A DNA stretch of 64,000 nt, from assembly GCF_014642915.1 (NCBI RefSeq), contig NZ_BMJE01000001.1, positions 554,140 to 618,139 on the forward strand, in the 5' to 3' direction. Under the pieces are notes generated by a model, which saw only the letters and a program-made list of their open reading frames with translations, had not been told where the DNA came from and made no database searches. The DNA is from Flavobacterium suaedae. GTDB taxonomy: Bacteria > Bacteroidota > Bacteroidia > Flavobacteriales > Flavobacteriaceae. Below, piece by piece: positions 55,075 to 63,501 of this stretch (the first letter of the stretch is position 1; each line of letters opens with the position of its first letter). The position numbers were made by a program, and so were the translations under genes.

Positions 55075-55530
55075 ATGAAGCACTTTTTTAAGTATAAATA
55101 CGGCTATATAAATATAGATGATGAAAACCTATATTTAACAAGTTCAGGAAACTGGCAGGAAGCAAGAGAATTAAATGAAAAAAACAGAGCTTCAATCAAA
55201 AAAAATAATAGAAGAATAAATAACCAAAAAGCTTTTGTTTATGTTACTGTGACAATCATTATAATTCTTTTATTTTTTATGCTTCAAAACAATAGAGTTT
55301 CCATTGGTCTTTCAATAGGGCTTATTTCATTAGCTTATTATATAAATAATTATTTTAGAGGAGAGTTTGGTGTAAGGTATAAAATACCTTTGGCTAAAAT
55401 TGAAAGTATAGAGCATTATGAAAATAATGGTTTAAAAATTAACTTCAAAAATGCCGACAACGAATTAGACACTGAAACCGTGTACGAAGTTGATGAAAAA
55501 GGGCTTGTCTTTTTATTAGGACTAAAATGA
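55075..55530 (+). CDS. Two-helix membrane protein, intact copy of a tandem pair
   Basis: A 151-residue protein starting 'MKHFFKYKYGYINIDDENLYLTSSGNW' with two adjacent membrane helices at ~57-95 ('VYVTVTIIIILLFFML', 'VSIGLSIGLISLAYYI') and a C-terminal cytosolic-looking beta segment ('PLAKIESIEHYENNGLKINFKN', 'DTETVYEVDEKGLVFLLGLK'). I recognise no family; the C-terminal part resembles a PH-like strand pattern, which is only a hint. Its last codons overlap (ATGA) with the start of a degraded second copy at 55527-56007. Confidence 0.72.
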   Translation: MKHFFKYKYGYINIDDENLYLTSSGNWQEARELNEKNRASIKKNNRRINNQKAFVYVTVTIIIILLFFMLQNNRVSIGLSIGLISLAYYINNYFRGEFGVRYKIPLAKIESIEHYENNGLKINFKNADNELDTETVYEVDEKGLVFLLGLK

Positions 55531-56007
55531 AACACTTTTTTAAATATAAATACGGTTATATAAATGTAGACGAAGAAACCTTGTACCTAACCAAAACAGG
55601 CAACTGGCAAAGAAGTTAAGGATATAATAGCTTGCAATAATAAAAATAAAGAAGACAAAAAGCCGAATACTATATTCCAAATATTCTCATATATATTAGT
55701 TCTGTTTAATATCGCTATTTTTCTATACACATTAGTATACACCCCTGAACACATTATAACTACCCTCATTGCCGTTTTAGTTCTTGATACTATAACTTTT
55801 ATATTTCGCAGAAGAGACTTTGGTAAACAATGCATTATACCACTAAACTGTATTACAGCTATAGAAATACTAAAAAACAATAAATTAAAAATCAGTTACA
55901 CAAACAAAGATAATAAACCTGATTATGTTACTTTAAAACGTGTAGAAGAAAAGGGAATTGAGTTTTTAAATGGAATAAGTAATAATATAAAATTACAAAG
56001 CGCTTAA
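55527..56007 (+). pseudogene. Frameshifted second copy of the two-helix membrane protein gene
   Basis: The first 27 codons nearly repeat the start of the upstream gene (MKHFFKYKYGYIN.DEE.LYLT..GNWQ). The frame then hits TAA at 55617-55619. Removing one A from the AAA run at 55609-55611 restores an open frame of about 160 codons to a TAA at 56005-56007, with the same plan as the intact gene: 'NWQEVKD', two hydrophobic helices ('IFSYILVLFNIAIFLYTLVY', 'TTLIAVLVLDTITFIF') and a C-terminal 'PLNCITAIEILKNNKLKISY' block matching 'PLAKIESIEHYENNGLKINF'. It is therefore a diverged tandem duplicate with a single-base insertion. A sequencing error or programmed frameshift cannot be excluded. Confidence 0.85.
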
Positions 56008-56129
56008 AAAACTTTCAGCTATAGCATCTGCTTACACTCCACCCTATTTGTTCTCCCTATTTATCTGCTTTTCTCGAAAAAAACCACTACTTTAGCTACT
56101 ACATAAATAACAATTGCCCACTAAAGAAA

Positions 56130-56987
56130 ATGATTTCAGAAAAACAATTTCAGCACGAACTTGATATAATTATTGCCAATGCCGTTCGCGAAGATGTCGG
56201 CGACGGCGACCATAGCTCTTTAGCTTGTATTCCTGAAGACGCTACGGGAAGAGCAAAACTTTTAGTAAAAGACGAAGGTATTATTGCAGGTATCGACTTT
56301 GCCAAGCAAGTTTTTGAGTATGTAGACCCTGAACTGAAAGTAGATGTAATGATTGAAGACGGATCTCCAGTAAAATATGGCGATGAGGCTTTTTATGTTG
56401 CAGGTAGCTCACAATCTATACTAAAAGCAGAACGATTAGTACTTAACGCCATGCAGCGTATGAGTGCCATAGCTACAAAAACTAAAAAATTTGTCAGCCT
56501 ACTGGAAGGAACTGATACTAAAATACTGGACACCCGTAAAACTACTCCCGGTATTCGTGCCATTGAAAAATGGGCAGTAAAAATAGGCGGAGGCGAAAAC
56601 CACCGTTTTGCATTATACGATATGATTATGCTTAAAGACAATCATATTGACTTTGCAGGGGGTATTACTGCAGCAATACAAAAAACGCTGGGATATTTAA
56701 GGGGTAAAGAACTCGATTTAAAAATAATAGTAGAAGCCCGCAGTCTTGATGAAGTTCGGGAAATAATGCAGAACGAAGGGGTTTACCGCATACTTTTAGA
56801 CAACTTTACGCTGGAAGAAACAAGAGAAGCTGTTGCCCTTATCGGCGATTATTGCCTTACGGAATCATCGGGCGGTATTAATGAAACCAATATGCGTGGC
56901 TATGCAGAGTGCGGTGTAAACTACATATCATCAGGAGCAATAACACACTCTGTGTACAACATGGATTTAAGTTTAAAAGCATTTTAA
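56130..56987 (+). CDS. nadC: Nicotinate-nucleotide pyrophosphorylase (carboxylating)
   Basis: NadC makes nicotinate mononucleotide from quinolinate and PRPP in de novo NAD synthesis. The 285-residue length is typical. Signature segments are 'EDVGDGDHSS', 'ERLVLNAMQRMSAIAT', 'ILDTRKTTPGIRAIEKWAVKIGGGENHRFALYDMIMLKDNH' (quinolinate-binding Arg/Lys/His cluster) and 'VEARSLDEV'. The stop is 3 bases before the YihY gene, so they share a transcript. nadA and nadB are not in the window. Confidence 0.97.
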   Translation: MISEKQFQHELDIIIANAVREDVGDGDHSSLACIPEDATGRAKLLVKDEGIIAGIDFAKQVFEYVDPELKVDVMIEDGSPVKYGDEAFYVAGSSQSILKAERLVLNAMQRMSAIATKTKKFVSLLEGTDTKILDTRKTTPGIRAIEKWAVKIGGGENHRFALYDMIMLKDNHIDFAGGITAAIQKTLGYLRGKELDLKIIVEARSLDEVREIMQNEGVYRILLDNFTLEETREAVALIGDYCLTESSGGINETNMRGYAECGVNYISSGAITHSVYNMDLSLKAF

Positions 56988-56990
56988 TTA

Positions 56991-57917
56991 ATGTCTGCAG
57001 AACTGGAACATAAGCTGGAACGCATTCCTGTAATCAAGCATATTGTACGGTTTGGTAAAAGTATAGAGTTACCCTGGTCAGAAGGGCTTACACTTTATCA
57101 CCTTGGCGAGTTGTATATTACAGGTATTGTAAAAGGAGACCTTTCTTATAAAGCAGGGTCTATCGCTTTCAGTTTCTTTATGTCTCTGTTTCCGTTTGCG
57201 CTTTTTATACTGAATTTAATCCCCTATGTACCCGTTACTAACTTTCAAAAAGACTTTATGCGTTTTGTGGAAGAAAATGTCCCACCTAACACATACGATG
57301 CTATAGCGGGCACACTTAATGATATTACTAATACCAGTTATAACAGCCTGCTGTCTTTTGGTATATTATTGGCTATCCTGTTAATGTCTAACGGGGTAAA
57401 TGCTATACTAAGCGGGTTTCAGTCCTCTATGCACATAAGTATTAAACGCTCTTATTTTAAGCAATATGCCATTGCTATAGGGTTATCACTCCTTTTAACA
57501 ATAATACTTATTATAACTGTAGTAGCCATTATTACCCTCGAAGTAGTAATACACAGTTTAAAAAGTAATGGCTTTTTAACTGATGATGTATATTTACTGG
57601 AAATAGGCAGGTATGCTTTTTTAGTATTAATGATACTTACTACTACATCTATGCTGTTTAAATTTGCTGCAAAAGAAACCCGAAAAGCCGCATTTTTCAG
57701 CTATGGGTCTGTATTTACTACTATACTGTTTATTTTAACTTCCTTCCTTTTCAGGATTTATGTAATACGTTTTGCACAGTACAATCAACTGTACGGTTCA
57801 ATTGGTACACTTCTTGTTTTAATGTTGTATATATGGATTAACTGTTTCATCCTTTTATTAGGTTTCGAACTAAATGCATTAATTCATAAATTAAAACGAA
57901 AAAATTTATATATTTAA
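56991..57917 (+). CDS. YihY/BrkB family membrane protein
   Basis: A 308-residue inner-membrane protein with about six helices, of the YihY/virulence-factor-BrkB family (formerly mislabelled ribonuclease BN). Family features: 'GDLSYKAGSIAFSFFMSLFPFALFILNLIPYVP' near residue 45, 'LLAILLMSNGVNAILSGFQ' and the C-terminal 'LYGSIGTLLVLMLYIWINCFILLLGFELNALI'. The molecular function is unknown. It follows nadC by 3 bases, an arrangement I would expect to be co-transcribed. Confidence 0.92.
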   Translation: MSAELEHKLERIPVIKHIVRFGKSIELPWSEGLTLYHLGELYITGIVKGDLSYKAGSIAFSFFMSLFPFALFILNLIPYVPVTNFQKDFMRFVEENVPPNTYDAIAGTLNDITNTSYNSLLSFGILLAILLMSNGVNAILSGFQSSMHISIKRSYFKQYAIAIGLSLLLTIILIITVVAIITLEVVIHSLKSNGFLTDDVYLLEIGRYAFLVLMILTTTSMLFKFAAKETRKAAFFSYGSVFTTILFILTSFLFRIYVIRFAQYNQLYGSIGTLLVLMLYIWINCFILLLGFELNALIHKLKRKNLYI

Positions 57918-57938
57918 CAAAAAATAAAAGTATTACTT

Positions 57939-58367
57939 ATGAAAAAATATTTTTTCACATTACTATTCGTAATGGTAGCAGGAGTATTTTCTGCAACGGC
58001 ACAGGGAGTTGTTGGTCAATGGAAAACTATTGACGATGAAACAGGAGAAGCTAAATCTATTGTAGAGATTTACGAGAAAGATGGTAAAATTTACGGTAAA
58101 GTAGTAAAAATACTTAACCCTGCTAAAAAAGATGCTAAATGCACCGAATGCAAAGGTTCTGATAAAAACAAACCAATTCTTGGTATGGTTATTATAAAAG
58201 GTTTAGAGAAGGACGACGACGAGTACACTGACGGAAAAATACTTGACCCAAACAATGGTAAATTATACAGTTGTACCATAAAACTGGACGGTAAGGATAA
58301 ACTAGAGGTAAGAGGTTACATTGGCTTTTCTTTTATCGGTAGAAGCCAAACGTGGACAAGAGTATAA
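57939..58367 (+). CDS. DUF2147 domain secreted protein
   Basis: A 142-residue protein with signal peptide MKKYFFTLLFVMVAGVFSATAQ. The mature part is a single DUF2147 beta-barrel-like domain: 'VVGQWKTIDDETGEAKSIVEIYEKDGKIYGKVVKI', a 'CTECKG' cysteine pair, 'ILGMVIIKGL' and 'DPNNGKLYSCTIKLDGKDKLEVRGYIGFSFIGRSQTWTRV'. It is probably periplasmic. Function unknown. It ends with a strong terminator and is 21 bases downstream of the YihY gene. Confidence 0.9.
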   Translation: MKKYFFTLLFVMVAGVFSATAQGVVGQWKTIDDETGEAKSIVEIYEKDGKIYGKVVKILNPAKKDAKCTECKGSDKNKPILGMVIIKGLEKDDDEYTDGKILDPNNGKLYSCTIKLDGKDKLEVRGYIGFSFIGRSQTWTRV

Positions 58368-58386
58368 TCTGTTGAATTTCAATTAT

Positions 58387-58418
58387 AAAACACCTCCCGA
58401 ATCGGGAGGTGTTTTTTT
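58387..58418 (+). terminator. Terminator after the DUF2147 gene
   Basis: Near-perfect 14-bp stem AAAACACCTCCCGA/TCGGGAGGTGTTTT followed by T4. Confidence 0.9.
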
Positions 58419-58462
58419 ATACCTATATAGCAACTATCTTTGTAAGAAATAGTACAGTATAT

Positions 58463-60913
58463 ATGCCGTTTTTTGTAGAAGTTATTCTTCCGTTGGCGTT
58501 GCCAAAACCTTTTACCTATAGCATTACCGAAGCCGAATATAATTATATAAAGCCGGGGATGCGTATAGCGGTGCCTTTCGGTAAAAGCAAAGTATATACC
58601 GGTATTGCTATAAACCTGCATACTACGCCACCACAACTGTACGAAGCGAAAGAAATAGACCAAATACTGGATGAAGAACCTATTGTTACACAACAACAAT
58701 TAAAACACTGGGAATGGATAGCATCTTACTATATGTGTAATATAGGCGATGTTTATCGCTCGGCAATGCCATCTGCCTATTTACTGGAAAGTGAAACCAT
58801 AATAGTAAAAAAGGAAGAGTACACAGAGCAGAATAGTGAGTTAACCGATGAGGAATACTTAATTTATGAGGCGTTACAAAACCAGTCTGCATTAAAAATA
58901 CAGGAAGCAGTAAGTATACTTAACAAAAAAAATATACTGCCTGTAATTAATAAACTGCTAGCTAAAAATGCTATTTCACTTCGCGAAGAAGTAAAGGAAA
59001 AATATAAACCAAAACGTATTAAGTATATAAAACTTCGTGATGAATTTTTACAAGGAGATAAACTAAACGAAATTTTAGAGATATTATCGCGGGCACAAAA
59101 ACAACGCGAAGCTGTTTTACAGTACTTTCAGCTATATGCAGTAGAAAAAAAGCCCATTACAGCTAAACAACTTACCGAAACTGCGGGGGTATCGTCGACT
59201 GTATTAAAATCCCTAACCGATAAAGAAATTTTTGAGGAATATTATTTAGAAGAAGACCGCGTAACATTTCATGCTACTGATAATTCAGGCTTTTCCCTAA
59301 GTGAAAAACAACAAAAAGCTTTTGAAGCAGTAAAGGCTTCGTTTACAGAAAAACAGGTAACATTATTACACGGAGTAACATCCAGCGGTAAAACAGAACT
59401 TTACATAAAACTGATTGAGGAATACATCAATCAAGATAAACAAGTACTATATTTATTACCAGAAATAGCACTTACTACCCAGTTAGTTGCACGCCTTACT
59501 GCTTATTTTGGTAATCAGGTAGCTGTATTTCATTCAAAATATACCAATAACGAACGCGTAGAAACCTGGCAACAGGTAATACAAGAGTCTGAAAAAGCTA
59601 AAATAATAATAGGCGCACGTTCCTCTTTATTTTTGCCTTTTAAAAATTTGGGCTTAATTGTTATTGATGAGGAACATGAACAAACATTTAAGCAACAGGA
59701 CCCTGCACCACGATATCATGCGCGCGATGCTACTATAGTTTTAGCAGGGTATTTTAATGCAAAAGTATTATTAGGTTCTGCAACACCTGCTATAGAAAGC
59801 TACTATAACGCAGCAAATAAAAAATATGGCTATGTGCAAATGAAAGAACGCTACGGTAATGTAGTGCCTCCTGAAATTGTACTGGTAGACCTTAAAGATA
59901 AATACAAGCGTAAAAGAATGAAAGGTCACTTTAGTGACCAACTTATAGAAGCGATTACAGAAACTTTATCAGAGGGTAAACAGGTAATCCTATTCCAAAA
60001 CAGAAGAGGTTTCTCCCCTTGGGTAGAATGTTTAACCTGCGGGCATGTACCACAATGCCCACAATGCGACGTAAGCCTCACTTTTTATAAGTATAAAAAA
60101 CAACTTCGTTGTCACTATTGTGGTTATAATATTGCCAGCCCAACACAGTGCCATCAATGCCATTCTACTGATATTTCTACCAAAGGTTTTGGTACTGAGC
60201 AGATAGAAATGGAACTGAAAGAAATTTTCCCCGAAAAGAATATTTCTCGTATGGATCAAGATACTACACGAGGGAAATATGGCTACGAAAGGATAATTGA
60301 TGCTTTTAAAAACAGAGAAGTAGATATTTTAGTCGGCACACAAATGCTTGCAAAAGGACTACACTTTGACAATGTTAACCTTGTGGGCATCTTAAACGCC
60401 GATAATATGCTCTACCAACCTGATTTCAGAGCTTTTGAACGTGCCTACCAAATGATGGTACAGGTTGCAGGACGTGCAGGAAGGAAAGATATTCAGGGGA
60501 AGGTATACATACAAACCTATAACCCTTTACATAATGTAATACAGCAAGTAACTGACAATAATTATGAAGGGATGTATAAAGAGCAGTTACATGAACGTAT
60601 TAATTTTAAATACCCTCCTTTTTACAAACTGATACGCCTTACGCTAAAACATAGAGATTACGAAAAGTTAAAAGATGGTGCTATGTGGTTATACAGCGTT
60701 TTAAGTCAAAACCTGAAAATGCCTGTTCTAGGACCCGAAGAGCCTGCTATAAGCAGAATACGAAATGAATATATAAGAACCATTATAATAAAAGTACCAC
60801 AAGACACTTCATTAGGGTACTCAAAAGGAGTTATTCAAAAAGCAATGAGTAGTTTTGACAGTATTCCGGCATATAAATCTGTAAAAGTGGTAGCAAATGT
60901 AGATCCTTATTAA
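58463..60913 (+). CDS. priA: Primosomal protein N' (PriA helicase)
   Basis: PriA reloads the replisome at stalled forks. The 816-residue protein has an N-terminal 3'-binding domain ('VILPLALPKPFTYSI'), helicase Walker A 'LLHGVTSSGKTELY' near residue 310, DEEH box 'LIVIDEEHEQTFKQQDPAPRYHARD', 'GSATPAIESYY' and an eight-cysteine zinc-binding insert near 525-570 (CLTC, CPQC, CHYC, CHQC). Helicase motifs V-VI ('GTQMLAKGLHFDNVNLVGILNAD', 'QVAGRAGR') follow. The ATG at 58463 (MPFFVEVILP) is the family start; the longer frame begins inside the upstream terminator region. Confidence 0.97.
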   Translation: MPFFVEVILPLALPKPFTYSITEAEYNYIKPGMRIAVPFGKSKVYTGIAINLHTTPPQLYEAKEIDQILDEEPIVTQQQLKHWEWIASYYMCNIGDVYRSAMPSAYLLESETIIVKKEEYTEQNSELTDEEYLIYEALQNQSALKIQEAVSILNKKNILPVINKLLAKNAISLREEVKEKYKPKRIKYIKLRDEFLQGDKLNEILEILSRAQKQREAVLQYFQLYAVEKKPITAKQLTETAGVSSTVLKSLTDKEIFEEYYLEEDRVTFHATDNSGFSLSEKQQKAFEAVKASFTEKQVTLLHGVTSSGKTELYIKLIEEYINQDKQVLYLLPEIALTTQLVARLTAYFGNQVAVFHSKYTNNERVETWQQVIQESEKAKIIIGARSSLFLPFKNLGLIVIDEEHEQTFKQQDPAPRYHARDATIVLAGYFNAKVLLGSATPAIESYYNAANKKYGYVQMKERYGNVVPPEIVLVDLKDKYKRKRMKGHFSDQLIEAITETLSEGKQVILFQNRRGFSPWVECLTCGHVPQCPQCDVSLTFYKYKKQLRCHYCGYNIASPTQCHQCHSTDISTKGFGTEQIEMELKEIFPEKNISRMDQDTTRGKYGYERIIDAFKNREVDILVGTQMLAKGLHFDNVNLVGILNADNMLYQPDFRAFERAYQMMVQVAGRAGRKDIQGKVYIQTYNPLHNVIQQVTDNNYEGMYKEQLHERINFKYPPFYKLIRLTLKHRDYEKLKDGAMWLYSVLSQNLKMPVLGPEEPAISRIRNEYIRTIIIKVPQDTSLGYSKGVIQKAMSSFDSIPAYKSVKVVANVDPY

Positions 60914-60915
60914 AA

Positions 60916-61614
60916 TTAAGTTCTGTTATTTAAGGCATTTGCTAAATCTTCCTTTTTATTCCGGCTTAAAGGTATTTGTGTCCCTGCTATTTCAGCCACC
61001 CTGCTATTAAATTTCTCTACTCTGTCTATATTAATTATATAGGATTTATGAACTCTCAAAAATTTATCAGCCGGTAGTTCTTCCGCAAAAGACTTCATTG
61101 TTGAAAGCACTAAGTGCGTACCCTCTTCCGTATTAATTTTAATGTAGTCGCCAAACGCCTCAACCCATTTTATACGGTTAATGTAAATTTTAAGGTTTTT
61201 AAGGTTACTCTTTACAAAAATAAAATCACCCTCCTCTTCAGGAGTTTCCTTCCTCATTTGGCTCATCTCTATCGCCTTTTGTACTGCCTTTTCAAAACGG
61301 TCTTTAGTAACCGGTTTATGTAAGTAGTCCAAAGCAGCATAATCAAATGCCCTAAGGGCATAGTCTGACTTCGCAGATACAAAAATTATCTGCGGCCTAA
61401 CTTTTAGCCCGTCAAGCAAATCAAAACCACTCTGCACCGGCATTTCTATATCTAGAAATAAAAGATCAATACTTTTATTCAGGATACAATTGCGGGTTTC
61501 AGAAGCGTTAGAGAAATCTCCAATTAAATTGAGATCCGGATGTTCATTTACTAACTTTGCAATAGTTATCCTATGTATCGTGCTATCATCAACAACTACA
61601 CAGTTAAGTTTCAT
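60916..61614 (-). CDS. LytTR family response regulator
   Basis: A 232-residue regulator with a receiver domain (phospho-acceptor Asp55 in 'LLFLDIEMPVQSGF', Lys in 'YLHKPVTKDRF') and a C-terminal LytTR DNA-binding domain ('FVKSNLKNLKIYINRIKWVEAFGDYIKINT', 'FLRVHKSYIINIDRVEKF', 'IPLSRNKKEDL'). LytTR regulators usually pair with a 5TM or LytS-type kinase, but no kinase is adjacent, so it is an orphan here. It is convergent with priA (2-base gap) and divergent from rpsF. A TATATTTG -7-like element for the minus strand lies at 61676-61683, but its -33 TTG spacing (14 bases) is short. Confidence 0.93.
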   Translation of the reverse strand: MKLNCVVVDDSTIHRITIAKLVNEHPDLNLIGDFSNASETRNCILNKSIDLLFLDIEMPVQSGFDLLDGLKVRPQIIFVSAKSDYALRAFDYAALDYLHKPVTKDRFEKAVQKAIEMSQMRKETPEEEGDFIFVKSNLKNLKIYINRIKWVEAFGDYIKINTEEGTHLVLSTMKSFAEELPADKFLRVHKSYIINIDRVEKFNSRVAEIAGTQIPLSRNKKEDLANALNNRT

Positions 61615-61729
61615 TATCTTAAATCTATTAGTAAGGTTTTAGCATTATAATGCATTTTTTGATGGAGTGATTTTACAAATATAATGAAAAAAGAGGTCAA
61701 AAAAATCGATAAAAAACCATTTTTTCCAC

Positions 61730-61759
61730 TTGTAAAGTAAATATAATTACTTATTTTTG
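61730..61759 (+). promoter_or_regulatory. Bacteroidota-type promoter for the rpsF operon
   Basis: TTG at 61730-61732 and TATTTTTG at 61752-61759 with a 19-base spacer. The -7 element ends 31 bases before the rpsF ATG. Confidence 0.75.
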
Positions 61760-61790
61760 CACCCAATTTTATAACAAAATTTTTATCATT

Positions 61791-62132
61791 ATGAATAACT
61801 ATGAAACTGTTTTCATCTTGAATCCCGTTTTATCTGAAACTCAGGTAAAGGAAACAGTAAGTAAATTTGAAGATTTCCTTACTTCTAAAGGAGCCGAGAT
61901 TGTAGCAAAAGAAGACTGGGGGCTAAAAAAACTAGCTTATGAAATCCAGCACAAAAAAAGCGGTTTTTACCACTTATTTCAATTCAAAGCTTCAGGTGAA
62001 ATCCTGAAAGGTTTTGAAACTGAGTTTAGACGTGACGAAAGAGTTATGCGTTTTTTAACTGTATCACTTGACAAGCACGCTCTTGCATGGGCCGAAAGAA
62101 GAAGAGAAAAACTAAAAGCTAAAGCAAACTAA
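61791..62132 (+). CDS. rpsF: 30S ribosomal protein S6 (bS6)
   Basis: The 113-residue protein has the S6 layout: '[29 protein letters not shown]', '[30 protein letters not shown]', then '[20 protein letters not shown]' and a Lys/Arg-rich tail. S6 binds 16S rRNA with S18 in the platform. It is first in the operon rpsF-rpsR-rplI, with 2 bases before rpsR. No Shine-Dalgarno sequence is visible; the ATG follows an A/T-rich leader. Confidence 0.97.
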   Translation: MNNYETVFILNPVLSETQVKETVSKFEDFLTSKGAEIVAKEDWGLKKLAYEIQHKKSGFYHLFQFKASGEILKGFETEFRRDERVMRFLTVSLDKHALAWAERRREKLKAKAN

Positions 62133-62134
62133 TT

Positions 62135-62431
62135 ATGGCTAGTATAGAACAATCAGCTAAAGGGAAAAAAGACGGAGATATCAGATATCTTACACCTTTA
62201 AATATAGAAACTAACAAAGCTAAAAAATATTGCCGCTTTAAAAAATCAGGTATTAAGTATATTGATTATAAAGATCCTGACTTTTTATTAAAGTTTGTAA
62301 ACGAGCAAGGTAAAATACTTCCTCGCCGTTTAACAGGTACTTCTTTAAAATACCAAAGAAAAGTGTCTGTAGCTGTAAAAAGAGCACGTCATTTAGCATT
62401 AATGCCATATGTGGCTGATTTATTAAAATAA
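62135..62431 (+). CDS. rpsR: 30S ribosomal protein S18 (bS18)
   Basis: The 98-residue protein has the S18 core '[64 protein letters not shown]'. It partners S6 in the 30S platform. In Bacteroidota S6, S18 and S21 together hide the 16S anti-Shine-Dalgarno end (published structural work). It starts 2 bases after rpsF and ends 16 bases before rplI. Confidence 0.97.
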   Translation: MASIEQSAKGKKDGDIRYLTPLNIETNKAKKYCRFKKSGIKYIDYKDPDFLLKFVNEQGKILPRRLTGTSLKYQRKVSVAVKRARHLALMPYVADLLK

Positions 62432-62434
62432 AAA

Positions 62435-62440
62435 AGGAGG
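62435..62440 (+). promoter_or_regulatory. Strong Shine-Dalgarno sequence before rplI
   Basis: A full AGGAGG lies 7 bases upstream of the rplI ATG (62448). The neighbouring rpsF and rpsR starts have no such sequence, and SD-type sites are rare in this phylum, so this one stands out. Confidence 0.8.
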
Positions 62441-62447
62441 CAATATT

Positions 62448-62891
62448 ATGGAAATTATACTTAAACAAGACGTAGAGAATTTAGGGTTTAAAGATGATAT
62501 TGTTACTGTAAAGCCAGGTTATGGTCGTAACTATCTAATCCCTCAGGGATTTGCTCAAATTGCAACTCCTACAGCTAGAAAAGTATTAGCTGAAAACCTT
62601 AAACAAAGAGCATTTAAAGAGCAAAAGCTTGTTGATGACGCTAACAAAACTGCTGAAGCAATTAAAGCACTTGAAATAAAAATTTCTGCAAAAGCAGGTA
62701 GCGGGGACAAATTATTCGGTTCTGTTACTAACGCTGATATAGCTGCTGCTTTAGAGAAAAACGGACAATCTATTGAGAAAAAATACATCAATAGCGGTAT
62801 CGTTAAGCGTACAGGTAAATATACTGCAACAGTAAGGTTACACCGTGATGTTATAGTAGAACTACCATACGAAATTGTTGCTGAGCAATAA
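62448..62891 (+). CDS. rplI: 50S ribosomal protein L9 (bL9)
   Basis: The 147-residue protein has the L9 N-terminal domain 'MEIILKQDVENLGFKDDIVTVKPGYGRNYLIPQGFA', the long linking helix ('KEQKLVDDANKTAEAIKAL') and the C-terminal domain ('SGDKLFGSVTNADIAAAL', 'VKRTGKYTATVRLHRDVIVELPYEIV'). It follows rpsR by 16 bases and is preceded by an unusually good AGGAGG. It ends the operon at a terminator. Confidence 0.97.
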   Translation: MEIILKQDVENLGFKDDIVTVKPGYGRNYLIPQGFAQIATPTARKVLAENLKQRAFKEQKLVDDANKTAEAIKALEIKISAKAGSGDKLFGSVTNADIAAALEKNGQSIEKKYINSGIVKRTGKYTATVRLHRDVIVELPYEIVAEQ

Positions 62892-62908
62892 TTAATAACA
62901 TTATATAC

Positions 62909-62938
62909 AAAGCCTTCCCAATGGGAAGGCTTTTTTAT
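62909..62938 (+). terminator. Terminator of the rpsF-rpsR-rplI operon
   Basis: Perfect 12-bp stem AAAGCCTTCCCA/TGGGAAGGCTTT with a minimal loop and a following T-run, 18 bases after the rplI stop. Confidence 0.9.
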
Positions 62939-62960
62939 TTAATAAAATTCCTTTATAAAA

Positions 62961-63431
62961 ATGAAATACGCACGCCTTACTAAAGAACAATTTGAAGAAT
63001 TACACCCTGAGTTTATCCGATTTTTAGCTTCACAGCAAATCGATAAAAATGAATGGGATACTGTAAAACAAGATAAACCCGAAGTAGCTGAACAAGTACT
63101 TGATGTTTTTAGTGACTTAATTTGGGAAGCAGTTCTGGATAAGGCAGAGTGGCTGGAGCATTATGCTAAAAACCATATTTTTCTTTTTAAACTTAGTAAA
63201 GAGGAAATGCAAAGCATTGTAATACATGCTCATGCCCCGCATGTAGACTTTTTATCTAAGGGCGGGCTACAATGGCTTAACGAAAATATTTTCTCTGATG
63301 AAGTTAAAGTAACAAGAGGTAAAAAGCCTTTTGGCGAAGACCGAAATGCAGAAGTTTTTGAACTTATACAGCAGGGAACAATATTAACCGACGGTACAGT
63401 TTACAAGCAGTTTGAAGATATGTTTGAATAG
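62961..63431 (+). CDS. DUF6495-type conserved protein
   Basis: A 156-residue cytosolic acidic protein ('MKYARLTKEQFEELHPEFIRFLASQQIDKNEWD', 'YAKNHIFLFKLSKEEMQSIVIHA'). From memory it matches a small flavobacterial family called DUF6495 that lies near ligA, which fits its position 70 bases upstream of ligA. No catalytic motif. Function unknown. Confidence 0.75.
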   Translation: MKYARLTKEQFEELHPEFIRFLASQQIDKNEWDTVKQDKPEVAEQVLDVFSDLIWEAVLDKAEWLEHYAKNHIFLFKLSKEEMQSIVIHAHAPHVDFLSKGGLQWLNENIFSDEVKVTRGKKPFGEDRNAEVFELIQQGTILTDGTVYKQFEDMFE

Positions 63432-63501
63432 GTTTTAAGCCTAATAATCATTTTCCAAATAAGCGAAGTTTGCCTAAATTAGCAAACACAAAATTTGGTA
63501 A

